A stretch of DNA of 8,619 bases from Ponticaulis sp. Lineage in GTDB: Bacteria; Pseudomonadota; Alphaproteobacteria; Caulobacterales; Hyphomonadaceae. How positions within the stretch are numbered: position 1 is the first letter of the stretch; each line of letters opens with the position of its first letter. The notes below the pieces were generated by a model. It worked only from the letters and a program-made list of their open reading frames with translations, did not search any database and was not told where the DNA came from. The DNA is taken from the NCBI GenBank assembly GCA_002699325.1, contig PABS01000111.1:1-8619 (forward strand), written 5' to 3'. Position numbers and translations under genes: made by a program. Of the stretch, positions 1 through 5,830 are shown in pieces.

Positions 1-1
1 T

Positions 2-1825
2 CTTGTTCAGGACAAAATCGTCGACGCCGTTCGTAAAACCGGCGCAGAAGCGGTTCACCCGGGCTTTGGCTTCCTTTCAGAGAACCCGGTTTTCGCAAAG
101 CGCCTTGCAGATGAGAAGATCGTTTTCATCGGCCCGAACCCGCACGCGATTGAAGCCATGGGTGACAAGATCACCTCTAAGGAATTTGCTGCGAAAGCTG
201 GCGTGTCTACCGTTCCGGGCCATATGGGCCTGATCGAAGAAACCGAAGAAGCGGTCCGCATTTCCGGTGAGATCGGCTATCCGGTGATGATTAAAGCGTC
301 TGCTGGCGGCGGCGGCAAAGGTATTCGCGTGGCCTATAACGACGCCGAAGTGAAAGAAGGTTTTCCGGCGGTGCGTGCGGAAGCCAAGAATGCCTTCGGC
401 GACGACCGTGTCTTCATCGAAAAATTCATCGAGAGCCCGCGTCACATTGAAATTCAGGTGCTGGGCGACAAGCATGGCAATGCCATCTATTTGTTCGAGC
501 GGGAGTGCTCAATCCAGCGCCGAAATCAGAAAGTCATCGAGGAAGCACCATCGCCGCTTCTTGATGAGGCCACCCGGAAGAAAATGGGCGAGCAGGCCGT
601 CGCGCTTGCCAAAGCGGTCGATTATGACAGCGCTGGCACGGTGGAGTTTGTTGCCTCAGGCGTCGATAAAAGCTTCTACTTCCTCGAGATGAACACCCGC
701 CTTCAGGTGGAGCATCCTGTCACTGAGATGATCACTGGCGTTGATCTGGTCGAGCAGATGCTGCGCGTGGCATCCGGCGAGAAACTGGCCATTTCGCAGG
801 ACGATCTCTCCATCAATGGCTGGGCCGTCGAGAGCCGCGTCTATGCGGAAGACCCGTATCGAAATTTCCTGCCAAGTATTGGCCGCCTTAAGCGCTTTCA
901 GCCGCCTCCGGAGGGTGAGATTGCAGGCGCACCGGGCACCGTGCGGATCGATTCTGGTGTTCGCGAAGGTGATGAGATCTCGATGTTCTATGACCCGATG
1001 ATCGCCAAGCTGGTTACACACGGAAAAAACCGCGATGAAGCGCTTGATACGCAGCTGGCAGCGCTCGACCGTTATCTGATTGATGGTATTCAGGATAATA
1101 TTCCTTTCGTTGCAACGGTTTATGGCCAGGAACGCTTCCGGTCGGGCGATATCACGACCGCCTACATCAAGGACGAATTTCCAGACGGTTTCGCAGGCGT
1201 TGAACCAACGCAAGAACAGTCTGTGATACTGGCGTGCGCCGCTGCCTTTGTGCATGGCGTCTTCATGCATCGCGCATCGCAAATCTCGGGTCGGTTGTCG
1301 CCCACCCCAGAGCCGCGTGAGGATTGGGTGGTGATCCTCGATAAGGTGCATCATGAGATCAAACTGAAATTTGCGGAAGGCCGCGCTGAGATCGAACTGG
1401 ACGGCGAAACACACGTTCTGGAGACCGAGTGGAAGCCGGGTGAGCACCTTCTTGAGGGCCTGCTTGATGGCGAGCCCTTTGCCGTGAAATTTGCGGATCG
1501 TACTGAAGGCTATCTGTTCCGTCACCGGGGCGTGGCTCTGCGTGCGCTTGTCTGCACTCCGCGCTCAGCTGAGCTTCATGCCAAGCTCCCTGAAAAGGAA
1601 GAAGCGGATCTTTCCAAGCTTATCATGAGCCCAATGCCGGGCCTCGTTGTCAGCATGGATGTTGAACTCGGCCAGGAAGTCAAATCCGGGGAAGCGGTCT
1701 GTGTTGTCGAAGCCATGAAGATGCAGAATATTATTCGTGCAGAAGCGGATGGTGTTGTCAAAGCGATCAATGTCGGGGCAGGTGACAGCGTCGCAGCAGA
1801 CGAGGTGATGGTCGAGTTCGAATAA
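2..1825 (+). CDS. pccA: Propionyl-CoA carboxylase alpha (biotin carboxylase/biotin carrier) subunit, 5'-truncated
   Basis: Carries out the ATP-dependent carboxylation of its own biotin; the partner beta subunit then passes the carboxyl group to propionyl-CoA, giving methylmalonyl-CoA. The protein acts in the cytoplasm. The frame is open from the left edge, so the start lies outside the window. 607 residues are visible, and the family usually has about 665, so roughly 55-60 are missing. Numbering visible residues: the biotin carboxylase N-lobe motif HPGFGFLSEN is at 19-28, the ATP-grasp glycine loop GGGGKG at 102-107, RRNQK at 173-177, and the catalytic EMNTRLQVEHPVTE block at 229-242. A middle region (about 435-535) matches the BT linker typical of PCC alpha chains. 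The C-terminal biotinyl domain carries EAMKM, with the biotin-accepting lysine at visible residue 573 (codon 1718-1720). The BT-type linker favours PCC over the methylcrotonyl or acetyl-CoA enzymes. The internal ATG at 158 is not the true start, because conserved biotin carboxylase sequence continues upstream of it. Confidence 0.93.
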   Translation, partial: LVQDKIVDAVRKTGAEAVHPGFGFLSENPVFAKRLADEKIVFIGPNPHAIEAMGDKITSKEFAAKAGVSTVPGHMGLIEETEEAVRISGEIGYPVMIKASAGGGGKGIRVAYNDAEVKEGFPAVRAEAKNAFGDDRVFIEKFIESPRHIEIQVLGDKHGNAIYLFERECSIQRRNQKVIEEAPSPLLDEATRKKMGEQAVALAKAVDYDSAGTVEFVASGVDKSFYFLEMNTRLQVEHPVTEMITGVDLVEQMLRVASGEKLAISQDDLSINGWAVESRVYAEDPYRNFLPSIGRLKRFQPPPEGEIAGAPGTVRIDSGVREGDEISMFYDPMIAKLVTHGKNRDEALDTQLAALDRYLIDGIQDNIPFVATVYGQERFRSGDITTAYIKDEFPDGFAGVEPTQEQSVILACAAAFVHGVFMHRASQISGRLSPTPEPREDWVVILDKVHHEIKLKFAEGRAEIELDGETHVLETEWKPGEHLLEGLLDGEPFAVKFADRTEGYLFRHRGVALRALVCTPRSAELHAKLPEKEEADLSKLIMSPMPGLVVSMDVELGQEVKSGEAVCVVEAMKMQNIIRAEADGVVKAINVGAGDSVAADEVMVEFE

Positions 1826-1893
1826 CGAACAGCCCATCATCCCACGTTGTGAGGGAGAGAAACTGGCCGACCAAGCCAGCCAGACAGCCATGT

Positions 1894-1900
1894 GAGGGGA
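1894..1900 (+). promoter_or_regulatory. Ribosome binding site deciding the GTG start of the DUF805-like gene
   Basis: The purine run GAGGGGA is a strong Shine-Dalgarno match, placed about 6 nt before GTG 1906. It supports the shorter protein over the GTG at 1849. The site overlaps the stop of a start-stop ATG-TGA pair at 1890-1895. Confidence 0.65.
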
Positions 1901-1905
1901 AATCG

Positions 1906-2598
1906 GTGACTGACAGAGCTGCAGACGGAAACGTCTATGATCCAGAACACCCATGGCTGAAAGATGCCAAAGATGATCCATCGCGAGCGAACTGGTTGCA
2001 CGAGTTTGGCGACCCCACAGGTACGACCCGTCAGCCAGTTTTCCTGCGCGGACAGATGATGCTGGCGCTGGTCCGCGGCGGCATATTCATCGCGACAATG
2101 TTTCTCGTCGGCTCCAACCCATGGTTGGCAGCAGGCATTGCTTTTGCTGGGCTTGGTTTGGTGCTTGTTGCTTCGCTTTGTCAGCATGTCCGGCGTCTGA
2201 ACGATTCCGGGCGTCCGGCTTTTCTGGCCGCCATCATCGCTATTCCGATGCTCCTGTCTGTAGGGCTTGGCGTTATGGGGCTGACGAGTGTGCCGGAAAA
2301 GCTGGAACAGGCGCAGGCAGCTTCGGGGAAACGCCCAACAGCTCCTCCGCAAAGCAAAGCAGCAGCCGATTCAGAGGGTGCTGCAACTGAAGTTGAAGAT
2401 GCTGCAGCTGAAGCAGAGGCAAAACCGGCACCTCGAGCACAGCGAGGACGTGGTGGCCCTCCAAAGCCTGTAACTCAGGAAAGCCTTATTGCAGGCGTCA
2501 TCCAGAGCTCGCTCTTCATCTGGCTGATCACGAGCCTCGCGACGATGGCGTTTTCACTGTTTTATGTCTCGCGACGCTCAACAGTCGAGCGGCCATAG
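1906..2598 (+). CDS. DUF805-like multi-pass membrane protein with Ala/Pro/Glu-rich loop
   Basis: An inner-membrane protein of about 230 residues with unknown function. I chose GTG 1906 because GAGGGGA lies just before it with about 6 nt spacing; an in-frame GTG at 1849 would add 19 residues with no convincing binding site. The N-terminus (1-50) is hydrophilic, acidic and Trp-containing. Hydrophobic spans follow at about 51-69, 72-91 and 105-126. Then comes a low-complexity loop (127-196) rich in Ala, Glu and Pro and ending in an RGRGGPPKP segment, and finally a last span at about 200-222. The motif RRLNDSGR at 96-103, directly before the third span, resembles the RRLHDxGRSGW signature of DUF805 membrane proteins. 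That is a motif resemblance read by eye and has not been tested by a search. It follows pccA on the same strand after 80 nt, so co-transcription is possible, but nothing links it functionally to the carboxylase. Confidence 0.78.
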   Translation: MTDRAADGNVYDPEHPWLKDAKDDPSRANWLHEFGDPTGTTRQPVFLRGQMMLALVRGGIFIATMFLVGSNPWLAAGIAFAGLGLVLVASLCQHVRRLNDSGRPAFLAAIIAIPMLLSVGLGVMGLTSVPEKLEQAQAASGKRPTAPPQSKAAADSEGAATEVEDAAAEAEAKPAPRAQRGRGGPPKPVTQESLIAGVIQSSLFIWLITSLATMAFSLFYVSRRSTVERP

Positions 2599-2604
2599 TC
2601 GGAA

Positions 2605-2630
2605 TGCCTGGGCGCTTCAGTGCTCAGGCA
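2605..2630. terminator. Stem-loop between convergent genes, possible bidirectional terminator
   Basis: The left arm TGCCTGGGC (2605-2613) pairs with the right arm GCTCAGGCA (2622-2630) with one G-U wobble. Two further inner pairs (G2614-T2621 wobble and C2615-G2620) close a TTCA tetraloop, giving about 11 base pairs. It begins 6 nt after the stop of the plus-strand membrane-protein gene. Its right arm covers the stop codon and last codons of the minus-strand kinase. The placement fits a shared terminator for convergent genes. Neither side has a strong U-tract, so intrinsic termination is inferred, not shown. Confidence 0.5.
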
Positions 2631-5077
2631 GCCTCGCTCCCGGCTTCATCTGGCTGCTGCACCGGCAGGAGCAGAGTGACCGTGGTGCCAACGCCTAGTT
2701 CAGACTCTATAACAAACTTGCCACCATGCATTTCTGCCAGCGAGCGTGTGAGCGCCAGACCAAGGCCCGTACCATTCTGATTCATGTCCTGATTGGATTG
2801 CGCCTGCTCAAACGGATTGGCGAGTTTGGGCAGATCATCCTTTGATATGCCAACGCCCGAATCTTTGACCTTGATGGCAACGAACTGGCCCTGATTTTCC
2901 AGAGAGACCGTGACGCGGCCACCATCCCTGGTGAACTTGATGGCATTGGAGGCGAGGTTCAGGACCATTTGACGAACTGCGCGATGGTCAGCTTCAATGT
3001 CCTGAATGTCTTCCTGATGAATCAGTTCGAGCGTGAGGTTTTTCTCGTCTGCCTTGCGGCGGATCATACGAACGGCGGCATCAACAGGTTCGACCGGATC
3101 GATTGGCTTCGTATTGATGGTCATTTTGCCAGATTCGATCTTGGCCATGTCCAGAATGTCATTGATCATGTCGAGAAGATGTTGGCCGGAGATGAGAATA
3201 TCCTCAGCGTAGGACTGATAGCGCTTGTCACCGAGCGGCCCGAAAACCTCTTTGACCAGCATTTCTGAAAAGCCATTGATGGCGTTCAGAGGTGTACGCA
3301 ACTCATGACTCATATTGGCAAGGAAGCTGCCTTTGGCCTGGCTGGCATGTTCGGCCTTGGTTTTTTCCTCAGCGTATTTGCGCGTGAACTCGCGAGCGCG
3401 CCCTTCTGATCGTTCCAGTTCCGAAACGAGTCTTTTCAGCTTTTTCTCATTCCGCAGATGTTCGTCCTGCTGATACTTCAGTTTGGAGATATCTGAGCCG
3501 ATGGACAGCATGAGGCCGGAAGAGGTTTCGCGCTCTGCGAGGTGATACCATCGTCCATTTCTGAGAAGGACTTCGCGCTCACCCATGGCCATTTCTGTCG
3601 AGCGATCCATGCGGATCGTCTTGCTGATCTCCATATTCACCACGTCATGACTGGCGCCTGGGCGGAGCACATCGGAATCAAGATCAAAGGTTTTTGCAAA
3701 AGATTCATTCCAGAAAACAAGGCGCCGCCGATTGTCCCACAATGCGATTGGCATGGAGAAACCTTCAAAGGCCTGACGCAGGCGCGCCTCGGATGCTCGA
3801 ATCCGCTCTTCCAAATGTCGGCGGTCTGTCACATCTAGCACAAAGCCTTCCAGTGCGACCTCTGCCTGACGGTCTGAGGACATTGGGCGCATGCCTCTGA
3901 ACTCATAGAAATGGTTGCCAATGGATACGCTGCCGCGAAGCTTACCTTCAGAAATGCCCTTTTTGAGTGCCGTCAGAAATCGACGGGCCGTTTCGCCTCC
4001 GAAATAAGTTTCAAGCTGATTGAGCGGTACTGTGCTCCCAGGCGGGATATCACAGGCCCTGGCCAGAGCGCCCGTGACGCGCATCCGGGAAACCCCAGCG
4101 TCGATCTGCCAACTTCCAGCGCCGACAGCGCCGGCAAGATCGTGGAGTTGGCTTTCTGACATTAACGGCTCGCCTACCCAGTTTACGTCGGTGGCGGGCA
4201 CAACAGATCTGTTTTGGTCTTTTCGCCTGGCCTTGAAGGCGCCCAGGAAAGTCAGCACCGCCAAGACCGGCGCAAGGATGAGAAGACTATAGAGAATGAG
4301 GGCACCAGAGCCGAGAACGGTAAACCAGGGCTCCGAATAGATTTTGCAGACACTCACGCCGACGCCAGATTGACCGGTTGACGAGCAAGCCGAAATCCTG
4401 CGGATCCAGAAACGATCAAAGCCGCTCCTGAAGCCTCCATTCAGCGTATCAATCACAGACATATCCTGGCTGTCGATCCAGGTGAAATTGCCTGTATGGC
4501 CAACGCGAAGCGGCGCCAGACCGGCTCCGGCAAGAGCTATCTGGAGCGACTCGCCCTCTTGAACCCATTCGTTCAGACGCGCGGCGGGGACCGTCGCAGC
4601 GTAACGGGTGCCATTCACCTCTGCGATGACGATTGCACCGGTCGGACTTGCTCCGACGCTGATATCGTTGTTCGCCATGAACTTTGCAGCGGAGATTGTG
4701 TCGCTGTCGGCCAGGCGCATTCGCGCCCCTTCCGGTGAGACGCGAAACAGGCGCTCAATCGACGGCAGACGACTTTCAACAGCAAGGACACCCAGCCCCC
4801 CCTGACCGGCAATCTCCAGCGCACCGGTAAGGTCGGCACGAACGGCCTCCAGATAGCGTCGGAGGCTTCTCGCTTCACCTTCGAGGCGTGACTGCTGAAT
4901 CAGGCTTTCGCGCTGCAGGTCGTCCCAGCCCTTTACGCCAATTGCCGCGATCTCAATGATAAGAAACAACACGGCCAGCAATGAAAGGCGCGAAAGCAAG
5001 GATTCAGCCGCACTTTGGTCGTCACCGTTTCCGGATTGCGGAGGAGAACCAGATTTTTGAGTCCGGTTGCGTTTCAC
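2624..5077 (-). CDS. pleC: PleC/DivJ-type membrane sensor histidine kinase with two PAS domains
   Basis: A two-component sensor kinase/phosphatase of 817 residues in the inner membrane. The first transmembrane span is at about 31-49, followed by a periplasmic domain of about 200 residues and a second span at about 254-281. The cytoplasmic part has a PAS-like domain at about 307-420, ending in the usual DVTDRR junction. A second, PAS_7-like domain (about 430-535; WNESF, then GRWYHLAE) follows. A coiled-coil linker (about 537-580) leads to the HisKA domain, with MSHELRTP and phospho-acceptor His591. The HATPase domain shows the N box (N707, N711), G1 box DSGVGIS (D739) and G2 box NGTGLGLA (768-775). 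No receiver is fused. The HisKA stretch FGPLG...YAEDI...GQHLLDMINDILDMAKIESG is of the PleC/DivJ/PdhS subgroup. Length, two spans, two PAS domains and His position all resemble Caulobacter PleC (842 residues, His610). PleC dephosphorylates DivK and so controls CtrA. Orthology is inferred; another PdhS-family kinase is possible. The start is GTG; an in-frame TAG lies just upstream. Confidence 0.9.
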   Translation of the reverse strand: MKRNRTQKSGSPPQSGNGDDQSAAESLLSRLSLLAVLFLIIEIAAIGVKGWDDLQRESLIQQSRLEGEARSLRRYLEAVRADLTGALEIAGQGGLGVLAVESRLPSIERLFRVSPEGARMRLADSDTISAAKFMANNDISVGASPTGAIVIAEVNGTRYAATVPAARLNEWVQEGESLQIALAGAGLAPLRVGHTGNFTWIDSQDMSVIDTLNGGFRSGFDRFWIRRISACSSTGQSGVGVSVCKIYSEPWFTVLGSGALILYSLLILAPVLAVLTFLGAFKARRKDQNRSVVPATDVNWVGEPLMSESQLHDLAGAVGAGSWQIDAGVSRMRVTGALARACDIPPGSTVPLNQLETYFGGETARRFLTALKKGISEGKLRGSVSIGNHFYEFRGMRPMSSDRQAEVALEGFVLDVTDRRHLEERIRASEARLRQAFEGFSMPIALWDNRRRLVFWNESFAKTFDLDSDVLRPGASHDVVNMEISKTIRMDRSTEMAMGEREVLLRNGRWYHLAERETSSGLMLSIGSDISKLKYQQDEHLRNEKKLKRLVSELERSEGRAREFTRKYAEEKTKAEHASQAKGSFLANMSHELRTPLNAINGFSEMLVKEVFGPLGDKRYQSYAEDILISGQHLLDMINDILDMAKIESGKMTINTKPIDPVEPVDAAVRMIRRKADEKNLTLELIHQEDIQDIEADHRAVRQMVLNLASNAIKFTRDGGRVTVSLENQGQFVAIKVKDSGVGISKDDLPKLANPFEQAQSNQDMNQNGTGLGLALTRSLAEMHGGKFVIESELGVGTTVTLLLPVQQPDEAGSEAA

Positions 5078-5084
5078 GTTCAGG

Positions 5085-5090
5085 CCTTTT
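5085..5090 (-). promoter_or_regulatory. Ribosome binding site for the kinase GTG start
   Basis: On the minus strand AAAAGG lies 7 nt before GTG 5077. An in-frame TAG occurs a few codons further upstream, so this GTG (or the nearby CTG, which is less likely) is the earliest usable start. Confidence 0.6.
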
Positions 5091-5118
5091 GAATGCTATG
5101 GCAGCAGCACATGATTCT

Positions 5119-5124
5119 GCTAGC
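5119..5124 (-). promoter_or_regulatory. Candidate -10 element for the kinase gene
   Basis: The hexamer GCTAGC resembles the start of the Caulobacter housekeeping -10 consensus (GCTANAWC). It lies 10 nt downstream of the CtrA box and about 41 nt upstream of the GTG. The rest of the -10 match is imperfect, so this is a tentative call resting mainly on its spacing from the CtrA box. Confidence 0.35.
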
Positions 5125-5134
5125 CATCCAATCA

Positions 5135-5149
5135 TTAAGGGCCTGTTAA
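5135..5149. promoter_or_regulatory. Perfect CtrA-box (TTAA-N7-TTAA) in the kinase promoter region
   Basis: The sequence TTAAGGGCCTGTTAA matches the full-site consensus TTAA-N7-TTAA of the alphaproteobacterial cell-cycle regulator CtrA exactly on both half-sites. It lies in the 131-nt gap between the receiver gene and the kinase gene, 57 nt upstream of the kinase GTG. Reading the minus strand, a GCTA-type -10 candidate (5119-5124) follows the second half-site after 10 nt. That is the arrangement expected when CtrA overlaps the -35 region of a promoter it activates. Binding by CtrA is inferred from the motif. Confidence 0.7.
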
Positions 5150-5208
5150 CTTTCCGAATCTTGTTAGGGAATCGGTTACGTTTTCCACAGTCGTCCTTAC
5201 CGCACAGG

Positions 5209-5736
5209 CTAGGCTTTCTCGCCTTCCAGCTCCTCGGCAGTGGTCGTATCTTCGGAACGGCGTTCCGGGCCGCGATAATGCTCAGACTTCACGCGTCGGC
5301 GATCCGGACCGAAATACTGGCTTGTTCGGATAAACGGGCGAGGATTGTTCACAATCGCCCGGACCTTCCGGAACAGCTCTTTCGCCGTGACAGGTTTACA
5401 GCAGAATTCAGTGACCCCCGCATCACGTGCGGCCAGCACCTTGGAGCGTTCTGAGTATGCCGTCAGCATGATGATCGGCACGAAGGGGTTGGGACTGTCA
5501 TCGCCCGTTCGGACGAGACGAACGAAATCTGTCCCGTCCAGGATTTCCATCAGATAGTCCACGATGATGAAGTCGATATGCTCTGTGCGAACGATGTCGA
5601 AGGCTTCTGCGGCATCATTCGCTTCCAGAAAGTGACTGATGCCAAAGCCGCGAAGCAGGGTCTTAACGATGGTAATCATGTGCTTATTGTCATCGACAAT
5701 CAGCACAGTCAGCCGTGACATTGCAGCGTGTGACAT
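5209..5736 (-). CDS. Stand-alone CheY-like response regulator receiver protein with basic GPDRR/GPERR tail
   Basis: A cytoplasmic receiver protein of 175 residues with no DNA-binding or enzymatic output domain. The receiver covers about residues 8-130. It has the acidic pair D15-D16 after the first strand (VLIVDDN), the phospho-acceptor D60 (FIIVDYLME), the switch Thr92 (IIMLTAY) and the conserved Lys114 (CCKPV). The tail (131-175) has two copies of a GP[D/E]RR motif (GPDRR 143-147, GPERR 156-160) and an acidic end. It is not DivK or CpdR by sequence. ATG 5736 is preferred: a weak GAG lies a few nt upstream, and the alternative Met6 lacks a binding site. It precedes the kinase gene on the same strand with a 131-nt gap, so it may be a partner of that kinase, acting by protein contact. 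That partnership is inferred from position only. Confidence 0.9.
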   Translation of the reverse strand: MSHAAMSRLTVLIVDDNKHMITIVKTLLRGFGISHFLEANDAAEAFDIVRTEHIDFIIVDYLMEILDGTDFVRLVRTGDDSPNPFVPIIMLTAYSERSKVLAARDAGVTEFCCKPVTAKELFRKVRAIVNNPRPFIRTSQYFGPDRRRVKSEHYRGPERRSEDTTTAEELEGEKA

Positions 5737-5740
5737 TCTC

Positions 5741-5820
5741 AGCCTGCGCGGACGTTAAACAAAACAGGGGGCCAGACTAGCGCCACAACATTAACGCGAT
5801 ATTGCCAATTTACGCAGGCT
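5741..5820. repeat. 8-bp inverted repeat spanning the pepN to receiver gap
   Basis: AGCCTGCG at 5741-5748 is the exact reverse complement of CGCAGGCT at 5813-5820, with 64 nt between. In the minus-strand transcript the later arm lies a few nt before the receiver ATG and includes its only AGG. Pairing of the arms could therefore mask the ribosome binding region. The 94-nt gap also has two isolated TTAA tetramers (5755-5758, 5791-5794), but no TTAA-N7-TTAA full site. Confidence 0.35.
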
Positions 5821-5830
5821 AAGATGCTTG

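Noticed and set aside
656..1525. Long open frame of 289 codons on the minus strand opposite pccA
   Set aside because: It lies wholly within the strongly conserved carboxylase coding sequence, shows no recognisable motifs and is the kind of antisense shadow expected in GC-rich coding DNA.
1863..1879. CTGGC/GCCAG short inverted repeat after pccA as a terminator
   Set aside because: Only five base pairs with no U-tract; too weak to call, and the downstream gene may be co-transcribed.
1849..2598. Longer form of the membrane protein from GTG 1849
   Set aside because: The added 19 residues are not supported by a ribosome binding site, whereas GTG 1906 has a strong one at proper spacing.
4981..5454. 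Plus-strand frame of 157 codons across the kinase/receiver gap
   Set aside because: It runs antisense to both genes and through the CtrA-box promoter region; its composition looks non-coding.
5755..5806. TTAA tetramers upstream of the receiver gene as further CtrA sites
   Set aside because: Neither has a second TTAA at 7-nt spacing; the best partner (TTGC after TTAA at 5791-5794) has two mismatches, so these are at most half-sites.
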